Positions 22,971 through 32,760 of a stretch of DNA of 42,500 nt are shown here, piece after piece; within the stretch, counting starts at the first letter, position 1; every line of letters begins with the position of its first letter. The stretch is from positions 27,535,001 to 27,577,500 of the forward strand of contig NC_079882.1 in assembly GCF_029227915.1 (NCBI RefSeq), read 5' to 3'. A program made the translations under genes and the position numbers. The stretch is from Hydractinia symbiolongicarpus (taxonomy: Eukaryota > Cnidaria > Hydrozoa > Anthoathecata > Hydractiniidae). The notes beneath the pieces were generated by a model. The model did no database searches. It was not told where the DNA came from and worked only from the letters and a program-made list of their open reading frames with translations.

Positions 22971-23141
22971 ATGAGCAAAAGCCGCAGTGAAAGTTATAAA
23001 AGATGGAGAAAGGTTATAGATAGAAAAAATGTTTTAGATATGGAAATGTTCGATACAAAGAGTATTCAAGGTCCACTTCATCTACTTGAAAGAATAAATT
23101 TGTATATTTGTTTTAAATTAGGCAATCGAAACCAAAATTGA
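22971..23141 (+). CDS. possible small ORF (56 aa), unknown
   Basis: An ATG at 22971 (GCAATGAGC) opens a 56-codon frame beginning MSKSRSESYKRWRKVIDRKN and containing DMEMFDTKSIQGPLHLLER. The residue make-up is coding-like and charged, unlike neighbouring frames, but no family was recognised and it is short. It lies about 500 bases upstream of gene 2 on the same strand and could be an unrelated small gene, an exon, or chance. Confidence 0.2.
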   Translation: MSKSRSESYKRWRKVIDRKNVLDMEMFDTKSIQGPLHLLERINLYICFKLGNRNQN

Positions 23142-23485
23142 GCTGTCATGATATTTTTCGTATGAAAGTAACATGACGATTTAAACGTCTTAGAAATTAT
23201 CGTTGTTTCTATAAACTACATTTTTGCTCTTTTTTCTTTTCTTTTCTTTTTTTACTTTGGGCTGTTGCTTACTAGCTACTTTGTTTTTTGAAGGATATGA
23301 GTGTCACCTTGCTAATAAAACTCTGCTTGTGGAGCTTCAAAAATAAAATTTATAATAAGAGAGTGACGCTGCGCTTTTTTATTGTATATTTAAGCCATTA
23401 TGTTATTTTTCTAATTAATTGATTTGTATGACTTTACCTTGTCTGTTTTAATTAAATTTTTTTTGTAAATAAATTCCATACCATT

Positions 23486-23493
23486 TATATAAA
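23486..23493 (+). promoter_or_regulatory. TATA box of gene 2
   Basis: TATATAAA, an excellent TATA match, 156 bases upstream of the ATG at 23642. This implies a 5' leader of roughly 125 bases. Confidence 0.6.
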
Positions 23494-23641
23494 AGCTTCA
23501 ATTGTTTCAAAGATAACGTTGCAAAGACGTTAAGACGTTCGAAAGTAAACAGAAAACTTTCTGTTTGTTACTTCACTCAGTTGTCGTCGACAGAATGACA
23601 AAATAAATTTATACAACGTAAAAAAAAGTAAGAGAAGTGAA

Positions 23642-24562
23642 ATGGTCGATCGAGTAAGATCGGCTTCAACGCCAAAAAAGAATAAAAATGAATCTAAAAC
23701 GTTTCGAAAGAATAAATCAGCCACTTTTAAAGAGAGACTTCGCTCCACTTTTTCAAGATCACTAGAAAGACAAGACACAAATCAAAGTGTTGTGTATGGC
23801 AAATTAGTTTTACTTGGCGACCAAGCTGTTGGTAAAACATCTATTGCTCATCGATTTTCTCATAACTACTTTACACAAAAGTATACACCTACCACGGGTA
23901 CAGAATTGTATGATGTAACTGCATTGGTGCAGTGCGAAGATGTAGATGAACCTGTAACTAAAGAAAGCGTGAAGAGAAAAACTGTTAACATGCGCCGTTC
24001 AGGAAAGAGATCTTCGGTTAGCAGAGTTGGGAGCGTGATGAGCATTGGAGGAGCAGCAACCTTGAATGAGCAACCTGCACAACAACAAACCAAAGAATTT
24101 AAATTTCAATTAGTGGATACCAATTCTGAAGTTAACCAATCATCACCAATATCATACCGAGCAATGATTTCAGATGCGCACGGATTCATTCTTGTTTGTT
24201 CGTATGACAATCTAGATAGTATTGAGTATATAAAGAATGTTTACGAAGACATCAAAATTTTGAGGAACAATAAAACTGTTCCTGTTATCATTATTGCAAA
24301 CAAGAGAGATGTTAGCAATGACGTGAGCGATATGCAAGAAAATTTGGATGAATTTATAAATGCAACGGCTATTAAATGGTGCGCAATATCTGCTAATGAT
24401 GCAGAAGGCTTTGAAGTTCTCACCGAGTTACTTTTGAATGAGATGCACACATTTGACGAAGCTGAGGAAGAAGAAAGAAACCTCTCTGATGATCTTGCTT
24501 TTGTGGAAGAAGAGGAAAGATACAAATACACAAAAACAAAATATTCTCTCTTTTCGATATAA
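23642..24562 (+). CDS. divergent Ras-like small GTPase, gene 2 (306 aa)
   Basis: Single-exon paralogue of gene 1. Motifs: residues 6-11 RSASTP (14-3-3 mode-I consensus at the same place as in gene 1); F-K-E-R-L-R-S-T-F-S block near residues 30-39; P-loop G59-DQAV-G64-K65-T66-S67; switch I YTPTTG (81-86); G3 D159-T-N-S162, where the invariant Gly of DxxG is replaced by Ser; G4 N220-K-R-D223; G5-like S250-A-N. About 75 residues lie between switch I and G3, with a basic Ser-rich segment (KRKTVNMRRSGKRSSVSRVG) likely to be phosphorylated or exposed. The C-terminus is strongly acidic (EEEER repeated) and ends YSLFSI with no CAAX. Loss of the G3 Gly is expected to reduce GTP hydrolysis or switch II movement; that is inference from Ras biochemistry. 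Cellular role unknown. Confidence 0.9.
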   Translation: MVDRVRSASTPKKNKNESKTFRKNKSATFKERLRSTFSRSLERQDTNQSVVYGKLVLLGDQAVGKTSIAHRFSHNYFTQKYTPTTGTELYDVTALVQCEDVDEPVTKESVKRKTVNMRRSGKRSSVSRVGSVMSIGGAATLNEQPAQQQTKEFKFQLVDTNSEVNQSSPISYRAMISDAHGFILVCSYDNLDSIEYIKNVYEDIKILRNNKTVPVIIIANKRDVSNDVSDMQENLDEFINATAIKWCAISANDAEGFEVLTELLLNEMHTFDEAEEEERNLSDDLAFVEEEERYKYTKTKYSLFSI

Positions 24563-24705
24563 TAAATCGTTGACACGTATTGTGGATACCAACGTATTGT
24601 AAATAACATAGGAAAACCTTATAAAAGGTATATGTGAGAGCTTCAGTTGCATTTTAGCATAAGGTATATTTTACCTTTTTTAACCGATTGTTCTTAGAAA
24701 CGGAA

Positions 24706-24711
24706 AATAAA
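24706..24711 (+). terminator. polyadenylation signal of gene 2
   Basis: AATAAA about 145 bases after the stop. Another AATAAA overlaps the stop codon at 24561-24566, too close to be the likely one. Confidence 0.5.
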
Positions 24712-27430
24712 CTGTAGGTTTCTTAGAAGTTACAGAGAGAAGTTTCTAATTTTCTTTGAATTTTAAAAATGCTTTCAGGCTGTTCCTAAAAATGAAACAA
24801 CGAATGACATCATGTTTCGCTTTAACAATCAACTTTCGCAATATTGTTAGCACAAACTACTTCATTCGTTTATACCTTTGTTTATATTTAACACAAACTT
24901 CATATCTTTACATACAACATTTTCATTGTTATCACGTAGTTTAACAGCGTGATTTCAGGAGTTAATTTTGCGAAGTATTAATACTAATAAATATTAATAT
25001 TTATATAAGGTACTACAGCGTAAAATAAGTAAAAATGTCAAAGGTTAACTCAAAAGAATTGCTCGTAATAATTTTTCTACGTCTTAATGTTGTATATACT
25101 TTTTCAAATACAAAGAACTACATTCCACTTGCTGATAATATAAATTCAACAATTGCTTTAACACGTCGCCATTTTACACAAGCATAAAAACTTCTTAAAG
25201 GAGAAAACTTTTTTAGATGTGTTCAAACTTTTGGTCCTATCAACACTTTGTGTCTTTATATGGTTCCTTTGTAATAGAAAAGTGTTTAAAAATATTCTAT
25301 ATCGCCCGTATAAGTATTCTTAGGATTTTAATCCAAAATTTTTAAAGCTGTAAAAAGCTTCAAGAACAGAGGTTTAGATTCTCTATAATTTTTAATTGTT
25401 ACATTATCAACCATTATGCAAAAATGGAAAGTGGTTCTTTTTTAAGTGTTCTTTTTATTTTTATTTGTAATGGTATAAATTTGAAAACTTCAAAAAAACA
25501 CTTGTATAATAAACACTCGTTTTTTACTTTCCGTATGATGATATTCTTAAACACCATGAACGTATTTCTTGCGTCTTAAAAATAAAAACTGTTCATTTTT
25601 AATTACTTCAATATGCACTATTTGAATTAGCCATTTCAAATGCTTATCTATTCAACTACTTGACAATTGCTTGGTTATTTCATTTAATCGCTTTCATAAG
25701 ACCTCATTTTACACAAACAATTTAAATTTTCCTCATTCAAATGATACTATTATATTCTTTATACCTCGATTACACATTTTTTCCATCCAAGAATGCTGCA
25801 ACTGCAAAAAATTTAAAAACTTACAAGCCTTAACTTTATTTAACTTCCTTGACATCAAAGCATGTGCTATAATTTCGTTGCCATTAGGATAGATAAGGGG
25901 CCTAGGAACAAAGATGATAATTGTAATGCAGCTGTAGTACCGTGGCAAAATTGGACAACAGCGTCTACATGGAACCGCTGCGGTTAAATAGACGGATTCT
26001 CAAGTGGCTCCTTGTGAAGTCACGTGCACGCGTCACGTACCACCGAGGCATAGCTAGCGATCACTGCAAAATATATCTGTAGTGGCCGGCCAAGTTGTTT
26101 TTCTTTATTTTAGTCCTTAAATTATTTCATAAGGTCTGTGATTTGTACATTATAACTTTAGTGTAAAATTTGGGGTTTGCTATTGTTTCAGGCGACCACT
26201 TAAGTGTCTCTCTGTCATAGATATTTTTATGCTGGTTGTTTTATATAAGTCATATTTCTCTCTTTGTGAATGGCGTACTGCAACAATATTTAACCAAATC
26301 TTCTTGTGATCAAACAAAATATCTGCATATTTGATAGTGATTATAAAAATATAAATAGTAGCTGTATTTTGCAGACTTATATTAATATTTAACAAACCAG
26401 ATTATTCTTTATAACAGAAAGCCTGAGTAACCAGCGACAGCTTGATTTATCGCTCAGGTTACCGCGGGGCACACTCCTCTGGTAAGTTAAGTTTTACCTT
26501 TAATGAAAGCTTAACAGGTTACAAGGGCGACCGCTTGCGAGACCGCCTATTTAATTGCGGCAGTTTCATGTGGCTGCAGTTGTGTCGGGTATTGTAGGCA
26601 TGCTATTAGTCACAGGGTTAAGCCTTCTTTTTTATATAATTTCCTGCACAACATGACAAATAGATTTTAGATCATGCATTGGAAGAGATACAATACCAAG
26701 TCCTTCAATGTCAAACAAAATCTTCAAATCTTTTATTTAAATTAAACCACCAGACTTTATTTGTTGTACGTTGCGTCAAATTCAGGTGAACGTTTATAAA
26801 GTTAGATAACGGATAATTCATCGAGTCACGCTTTTAAATCAATGTTTCAGAACGATAAGTCAATTGTTCAAGTCGATATTCCTAACTGCCAAATTGAAAA
26901 GACAAACATTCAATCCAAGAAGTAGAAGGGATATATCAAGGCAAAATATGACACAAAAAGCCGAATGATTGCATAAAAAACTGGAACGAGGTTGGATACA
27001 ATCATGCCTGTAAATAGAGTACTAAGTCTGTATAATAGAGCTGTTCTGTGCGAATAACCCCGTTTTTTATTTTAGGACAATTATGGCGAACAATACACCA
27101 CAACAAATGACACAAGACAGTTAAAATAAATAAATCCATGACAAAACACCCTCAAGCTTTGACCTCAGGCAATTTGATGTTGGTAAAAAAATATTATTTC
27201 AAAACAAAAGGGAAACATGTGCAAAGGTTGTAGGTTCACTTTTCATCTTAATGCAGTGAAGATGAAAGCACTGATGTTAGAGCAATAAGGGTAGAATATT
27301 TTACTATGTTTTTTCCATTTTCAGTGAAAGATTAATAAAGGGGCAAAAAAATGAAAAACGTTGAATGAAACGCTCTCAAGTACGACACAGGATGGGGTCT
27401 GATGATTATCATAGTAGTTACAATTAATTA
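24712..27430. other. intergenic, no gene recognised
   Basis: AT-rich to about 25870. GC-richer patches at about 25880-26090 and 26420-26620 look like old repeats. In the first, the minus strand at about 26060-25980 has a tRNA-like TGCCTCGGTGG (box A-like) and a weak box B-like ACTTGAGAATCC, so it may be a SINE relic. Nothing coding was found. Confidence 0.4.
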
Positions 27431-27505
27431 TATTTGTGTGGTATTACCATTGTGACATGTATTATCACGAAATTATTACTCTATCGGAAGTTATAAATAA
27501 GGGTA

Positions 27506-27606
27506 CAGTCGACGCTCATTATCTCGAACCTCCGTTATCTCGAACTTTCTCTATCTCGAACTTTTCTTTCGGTCCCTTGGGAGTTCGAGATAACGAGCGT
27601 CGACTG
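27506..27606. mobile_element. TA-flanked MITE (101 bp) with an empty site in block B
   Basis: Termini CAGTCGACGCTCATTATCTC and inverse GAGATAACGAGCGTCGACTG; TA on both sides (27504-27505, 27607-27608). The paralogous position in block B reads GGGTATTTTAAAC with a single TA, so insertion with TA duplication after the segmental duplication is directly visible. The sequence style is that of pogo/Tigger-like MITEs, related to the element at 6025-6215. Confidence 0.92.
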
Positions 27607-27999
27607 TATTTTAAATACCTCCCTTGTAATTTGAACACTTTTCAAAGCTCGCTTGTCTTTGTTGTAAAAGGTCACGTCTTAAGAATGAGGAAAATTTACA
27701 AAGATAAATATGTATTAAATGTATTGAAATCAAAGATCTTCTGTTAACAAACCAGATCCCTCTTCTGTGAGAACAAAAGAAAATGACTAGGCATTTTTGC
27801 TCTTATGGAACTCTTTGGAGACTTAATTTGTTTAGATTCTTTAGTCCGATATCTTCGTGAGGGTGTGCAAACAAACTTCTTCATGGGTAGTGAACAATTT
27901 TTAACAAGAACTTTCTTCTTACTAACAGCAAGCCAAAAAACAACAACAAGTAGCATATTTTTTTCATCAGCTAGTACAAAGTTCTTTCTAACTGCTTAA

Positions 28000-30250
28000 A
28001 ACACAATAAATGCACGGAGTATGTGTTTTTCAAATATGGTTGTTCTTTATAAAAAACGTCAATTTTTGTAACAAGGATCTTTTTTTGATAGCAGCGTATA
28101 TTTTTTGATTGCACGTCTTTTTGTGTGCCATTGTTTTTCTCTACGATAAAGATTTTAACAATGCTGCATTGATGACAAGGTGCATCTTCTACCTTTAGTT
28201 TTCTATCCACATTATTTATTTGATTATAGTCTTCTCGGTTTTGTGATTACACTAAACTAGTAAACGATATTTTTAACAAACGAATAATAGGAGCTGTTCC
28301 AATTCAATTGATCGTAAGGTTAATGTATGTCTATGCCGAGCGAGAAGAAATGTACAGAATTATCCTAGCCAATGCCAACAGCTCCACAAGCTTTAATAGG
28401 GTAATTTTGATTCTGCAATGACTCCGAATCACAACCTGGCAGATGTCAATATAGTCTTTGACGTCTGATAGTGTATTTGTCTAGTAGCTCATCTTTATTA
28501 GCTCAACTTGCTCTAAGCACCCACTTTAACATATTTCCAAATCGGTGCAGATAAAACGTTTTATGTAGAAGCAGTTGCAGTATTATTTGTCTCCAACTAT
28601 CGTACACCGCCTCTACAAAGAGGTATTTTCTTTACGCAATAACGTTAACATAATAATTATTTAGAATAACAAACAACATTTTATTAGTCTGTCTTATTAC
28701 ATTTCCAAGAAGGATTTCAATTTGGGACAAAATGGTGGAACTAAAGGGCTTATCACATGAGCCCGATTGGCCGTGGCTCAGTTTACCAGGCTAGAATCAG
28801 CTCGGTTTTACACGAAGTTCTCACAACCTGGATTGAAATATAGTTTTCTGAAAATTGTGTACTCAATAAGTCTTATTTTTCATACTTATTGTTCTTAATG
28901 AACTATTGCAAACTATTCCCGCTTGAAGGGATCTTGCTTTGATAAAGCGAGAATTAGCACCAGCTTGTTTCTCATGTTGCGTTTTGTGAGAGTTCGTTAA
29001 TGAAGGTAAGATCTTGAAAACTCGCCATTCACCTAACAGTAACTTTAGGCGTTATAAATTACTTAAACAGCTGCGGATGCTTTCGGATTCTTTTTACATG
29101 TTTTCAATGTACACATTTATTGGTTTAGAAAGTTTGATTATTTTTTCATGTAGAAGTTGCCTTATTTTAAACATTTAGAATTCCTTGAGTTCTTGTAGCA
29201 TGCTTGTAGCTGCCTTCTAATATCGTCCTTCTACTACTTTGGACTTCGTTGTGACGTCAGAAAGACGTGATAAAATGTGATGATGATATCTAATTTTAGC
29301 TTGTTTGTTTTTCATCTAAGAAGTGTTTAAGCATTAGCGCTTATTTGAGTTTATTTAGAGTTTCATGCTTAGACCTCGCGCCAAAACGCTACGCAATGAC
29401 CCTGCTCTAAAGGACTTACTAGAATTGTTGCTAGTATGGCACAAACTGGTCCTTTTAAATTACAAGCATTTAATTTTTATTCCGTTTTTCGCATGGCTTA
29501 ATTATTAGTAGAATTTAAGACCCAAAAATTTTTTCTTTAAAAGCACATTAAGTCAGATTAAACTTATCCCTGAGCGTATTAAAGCTTACTTCCCACGAAA
29601 GAAGAATTTAATTTCCTATGAAAGAGCTTAAACAGTTTCCTAGAAGATTTTGGACATAGAAGTTTCACTAATTATGCGTACGGATAAAAATGTTTTTTGG
29701 CCAATCAGTTGTTCAGACGTTTTGAACATTTTACATTAATTTCAAAATTTACTTACTATAACAAGACGTATGATATACGCAAACAACCTCGCCAACAAAG
29801 TTTATAAAAAGCTGTCTATGAAATTGTGATTTCTGTTACGAAGTTAGACACGACATATTTTGCTATTCGGATAGGCAATAATATTGATAGAAAATTCCTC
29901 GAAATTTCAATTTTCGTTAGGTCAGTCTGGAGTAAACTGACTGACAGGAAGAAGAAAGACCACAAGCTCCACCTAAAATTTTTGAAATTCAGTAACCCCC
30001 CCCCCCCCCCCCACCAAAAAAAAAAAAAAAAAAAAAAAACAAAAACAAAACAACAACAACAAAAAAACAACGGGGTATAAGAAAGTCACTTAGTGAGAAA
30101 AAGCAAAATAAAGAAAAATGATATACGATCTTAATTGTTCGAAAAAGGAAATAGCTTTAGTTAAAAAACCATATTACTAGAAAAAAGAAAAAATGCAGCC
30201 TATCATTCATGGTTGAAAGTCGCGCGATGGAACGTTTATGGTCTTAAACG
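28000..30250. other. AT-rich part of block A without a gene
   Basis: No gene recognised. 28730-28830 (GAGCCCGATTGGCCGTGGCTC and onward) is a GC-richer repeat-like patch absent from block B. 29031-29110 matches block B at 39383-39463. Confidence 0.4.
29997..30071. repeat. poly(C)-poly(A) low-complexity tract
   Basis: A run of C, then a run of about 24 A, then CAAAAACAAAACAACAACAAC. It is prone to assembly error and gives a spurious proline/lysine frame. Confidence 0.95.
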
Positions 30251-30255
30251 GCATT

Positions 30256-30475
30256 TAGTTGACAAAAAATTAACATTTTGATGTCACTATCATGTTCAGC
30301 ATACTTTTTTTGTTAACTTTGTCAAATTTTGTCGAAAATAAAGTAATTTTAATTTTTGGTCCAATTTTGGCCTAAAATAACAATTAGGTGACAAAAATTA
30401 AAATTATGATATCACTATTATGTTCAGCATAATTTTTTTGTTACCTGTGCCAAATTTTGTCGAAAACAAATACCA
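30256..30475. repeat. tandem duplication, period 128 bp
   Basis: TGATGTCACTATCATGTTCA (30279) and TGATATCACTATTATGTTCA (30407) begin long matching stretches that both end CAAATTTTGTCGAAAA. About 88-90% identical over the shared ~90 bases. Confidence 0.85.
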
Positions 30476-30600
30476 AATTTGGCCAGAGTTTAGGTATGAA
30501 GTTTAAATTTGTGACGTTGCAATTGACCATTTGGTTAGTTAGTTACGAGTTGGAAACACATCCTCCCAGGCGAGATAGTAAAAAGAAAAAAAAAGTAAAA

Positions 30601-30665
30601 ATAGTTACCAAGATGAGATTCGAACACACGACTACTCCCGTGTCGGTGCTCAGAGAGGCAAAAAT
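30601..30665 (-). repeat. tRNA-like SINE head relic
   Basis: On the minus strand GAGCACCGACACGGGAGTAG is followed by GTGTTCGAATCTCATC, a good box B (GTTCGAATC, 30615-30625) with a tRNA-like spacing, but box A is eroded and no closed acceptor stem is seen. Confidence 0.4.
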
Positions 30666-31323
30666 TTCTATTCTTGTAGGACACATTTGCGTTTTAATAC
30701 AAGCTCACGAGCTTGTAATGACGCTCGTCATAATTTCCCATAATTAGCGAAACTTTGAAGACATGCATCTCGAAAACCAATAAAGATTCCTAGATAATAT
30801 TCAAAGATCTTTCACATGAGCTCAACTTTTTTTTTTCGTTGGAGGCAAAATCTAAAGTCCCCAGCAAGGTTCTGTAAAAGAAATATCCTATTTTCAATAC
30901 ATGATTTACAAGGATGCCTTGCTCGTAATTCACGTATAAAGTTTATCCCGTCACTCCCTATTTTATACGCAACTTGCGCCCTTGCACCAGCTTGTTTTTT
31001 AAAGCATTTTTTATAAAAATGTTTAAAAAAACACCATGTTTATGTTAAAGTTCATGCTGCATGTCTTAAACACCCATGTGTGGCAATCTTTTCCAAGTGG
31101 GCAGTGATTGACGTCGGGTTTTTTGCATAAAGAACACCAATAATATTGGGCATAAAAACCTTCTTACTCCTAACTTGCCCTATTTTCAGGTCTTGTTGTG
31201 GCAACCATATGAATAAACACAGATAGTTTATAAATCATGGTTATATATATTATTAAAAACGTAGTTGCATATATAAAATTATCTGACTAGCTTTATTCTA
31301 AATTCATTCTAAAATATAAATAA

Positions 31324-31329
31324 TTTATT
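31324..31329 (-). terminator. polyadenylation signal of the degenerate GTPase copy 1
   Basis: AATAAA on the minus strand about 20 bases after the stop codon at 31348. Confidence 0.45.
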
Positions 31330-31347
31330 AAAATAACGGCATATATA

Positions 31348-32069
31348 CTATATTACGAAATTATTATTTACTTTTCGTTTTTCATCCACAAAAACTTCTT
31401 CATTTGATAAACAGAACTCTTTTCTGACCTCTTGCGTATATATAATTGATTTTGTTACAACAGACTCAACTATCTCTTGCATGGAACTGTCATCTAGAGT
31501 TGAAATAGATCGATATTTAATGTCTAATCTTTTCGATATTACATTTAGGTTATTTCCACCCCTTCCTTTGCTGAGTTTATTTTCTTTCACTTCTACAAGT
31601 AGAATTGGTACGTCATCTTGTCTCAACCGTTTTATATCTTCCAATACCTCACTTATGTTATCTATGTTCCCTACTTTGTTAAGCGAGCATACAAGTAGGA
31701 AAGTCGTTGCATTAGTTATTATTTGTCTATATGAAGCTGGGTATTCCATCTTAAAACTTTTCGACCTGTGCTGCAGTTCAAATTTTACTAGATAATTTGT
31801 TTCATCAAGATGTCCATTTTTATTTTAATGGTAACTTCAGTTGATTCGATGTTTTTCGATGATGGTGTCCACGACTGAGCGTTGAGCTTAAATCCGTTAA
31901 TAATTGATGTTTTATTAAGTTCTGCTTCACCAAACAACGCCACTCTCCCGCAATTTATTTCCTTCAATTTTCCCTCCTTGCTTTTTCCATTAGTAGCGAT
32001 AATTGATTGATTCAAGATAGTTTTTATGGCTCCTTTGATAACTTTAGTGGCACTTTTACCTCCCTTCAT
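31348..32069 (-). pseudogene. degenerate Ras-like GTPase, copy 1 (one frameshift)
   Basis: Minus strand, start ATG 32069. The first frame runs to 31788 and contains KVIKGAIKTILNQS (aligns with the LRSTFS block of genes 1 and 2), then RVALF-G47-EAEL-N52-K53-T54-S, a P-loop whose Gly before Lys is Asn. A one-base loss in an A-rich run (about 31815-31825) moves the rest into the -1 frame, where NGHLDETNYLVKFELQ joins directly to the second frame (ATG-like at 31749): SYRQIITNATTFLLVCSLNK, VLEDIKRLRQDDVPILLVEV, ending NNNFVI. The DxxG motif is replaced by QHRSKS, NKxD by EVKEN, and SAK by STL. The long G2-G3 insert of genes 1 and 2 is missing. Promoter and polyA signal are present, so transcription is possible; GTP binding is unlikely. 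Confidence 0.85.
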
Positions 32070-32127
32070 ATTTTTCTAGTGCTTCTTTCCACTGTGATTT
32101 TTTGACTGACCACTGTAAGGTACGTGC

Positions 32128-32159
32128 TTTATATATAAAACAGATTGGCTGGTGAGTCA
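32128..32159 (-). promoter_or_regulatory. promoter of copy 1: AP-1-like site, CCAAT, TATA
   Basis: On the minus strand, in order: TGACTCA (32159-32153), CCAAT (about 32148-32144), TATATAAA (32135-32128), about 60 bases before the ATG. The same block precedes copies 2 and 3 and is better conserved than their coding parts. Confidence 0.7.
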
Positions 32160-32274
32160 CTGATTATAACTAAATTTAATTAGCAGTATTAATGCGTTGC
32201 TATAGTAACGCACGTCATAGATATTGCAGCATTTCAGTTTGTTCCTCTAAGCTACCTTATTAAATAAATAGTCG

Positions 32275-32312
32275 GTATTTGGACTTTGTATTGTTATGCA
32301 AAGTCCAAATAC
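32275..32312. repeat. perfect 14-bp hairpin upstream of copy 1
   Basis: GTATTTGGACTTTG ... CAAAGTCCAAATAC with a 10-base loop, also present in block B (42293-42330, one arm mismatch). About 115 bases upstream of the AP-1-like site. Confidence 0.9.
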
Positions 32313-32471
32313 GATAATAATATAGCATTTTACCAATAAACAATAAAGTATTTACACAACAAAAATTCAACAAAAATATTTTCCCGCGTCATTAAAGCTT
32401 ACATATAGCTATTAATGTGTGAAATATTGTTTACATTGCGACACAAAAAAGTTTATAGTTCGACAGATCAT

Positions 32472-32760
32472 GTGGCGCTGTAGCGTAGTGGTTACATCTC
32501 TCACACTTTGTGCGGGAGAAAGGGGGTCGATTTCCCTTGGCGGTGATTTAATATGGGCGAGTGAATGTTACCATAGCCCCGGGCTAATCGAAGCCTTGTG
32601 AGAGAAATTGGGAGATGGCACACTGTGTGGACCGTTGGATATTGCACAGAGTTGTCAATTAGAGCGCAATAGCTCAAAAGGAGCATTAAATACTGCAGGA
32701 ATCCTCATCTAAGACATGGCCCCTCCTGGAAATAATACGTTGATGTCTTAACATCTGATA
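32472..32760 (+). mobile_element. tRNA-derived SINE, plus strand
   Basis: tRNA-like head with box A TAGCGTAGTGG (32481-32491) and degenerate box B GGTCGATTTCC (32525-32535), then a non-tRNA body to about 32760. The 3' end is approximate. It lies just outside the upstream end of duplicated block A. Confidence 0.7.

Larger units (their letters stand above)
27436..32345. repeat. segmental duplication, block A
   Basis: Discontinuous direct homology to block B (38883-42345). Matching anchors: ATTACTCTATCGGAAGTTA (27475 / 38915); CTTGTAnTTTGAA; AACAGTAACTTTAGGCGT (29034 / 39386) and GCGGATGCTTT; TTGACGT...CTAATATT-G-G-CA-AAAAACC (31105-31165 / 39785-39840); the degenerate GTPase copy; its promoter; and a hairpin at the far end. 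Unmatched stretches are insertions or deletions in one block. Confidence 0.75.

Noticed and set aside
10441-24562. Calling genes 1 and 2 Rad/Gem (RGK) proteins
   Set aside because: They share the lack of CAAX and a 14-3-3-like motif, but the RGK C-terminal motif and the RGK-type G3 (DxWE) are absent, so the similarity may be convergent.
23530-24652. Minus-strand frames across gene 2
   Set aside because: Antisense shadows; low-complexity Ser/Phe composition mirrors the coding strand.
29826-30080. Plus- and minus-strand frames through the poly(C)/poly(A) tract
   Set aside because: Length is created by homopolymers (Pro/Lys or Phe/Gly runs); no recognisable domain.
31481-31795. Plus-strand 104-codon frame over copy 1
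   Set aside because: Antisense of the degenerate GTPase, which is supported by homology to copies 2 and 3.
31810-31830. Programmed -1 frameshift in copy 1
   Set aside because: No X_XXY_YYZ slippery heptamer in the zero frame and no clear downstream structure; a simple deletion in an A-rich run is more economical.
32419-32686. Short frames over 32.4-32.7 kb
   Set aside because: They fall in a tRNA-derived SINE with box A and box B.
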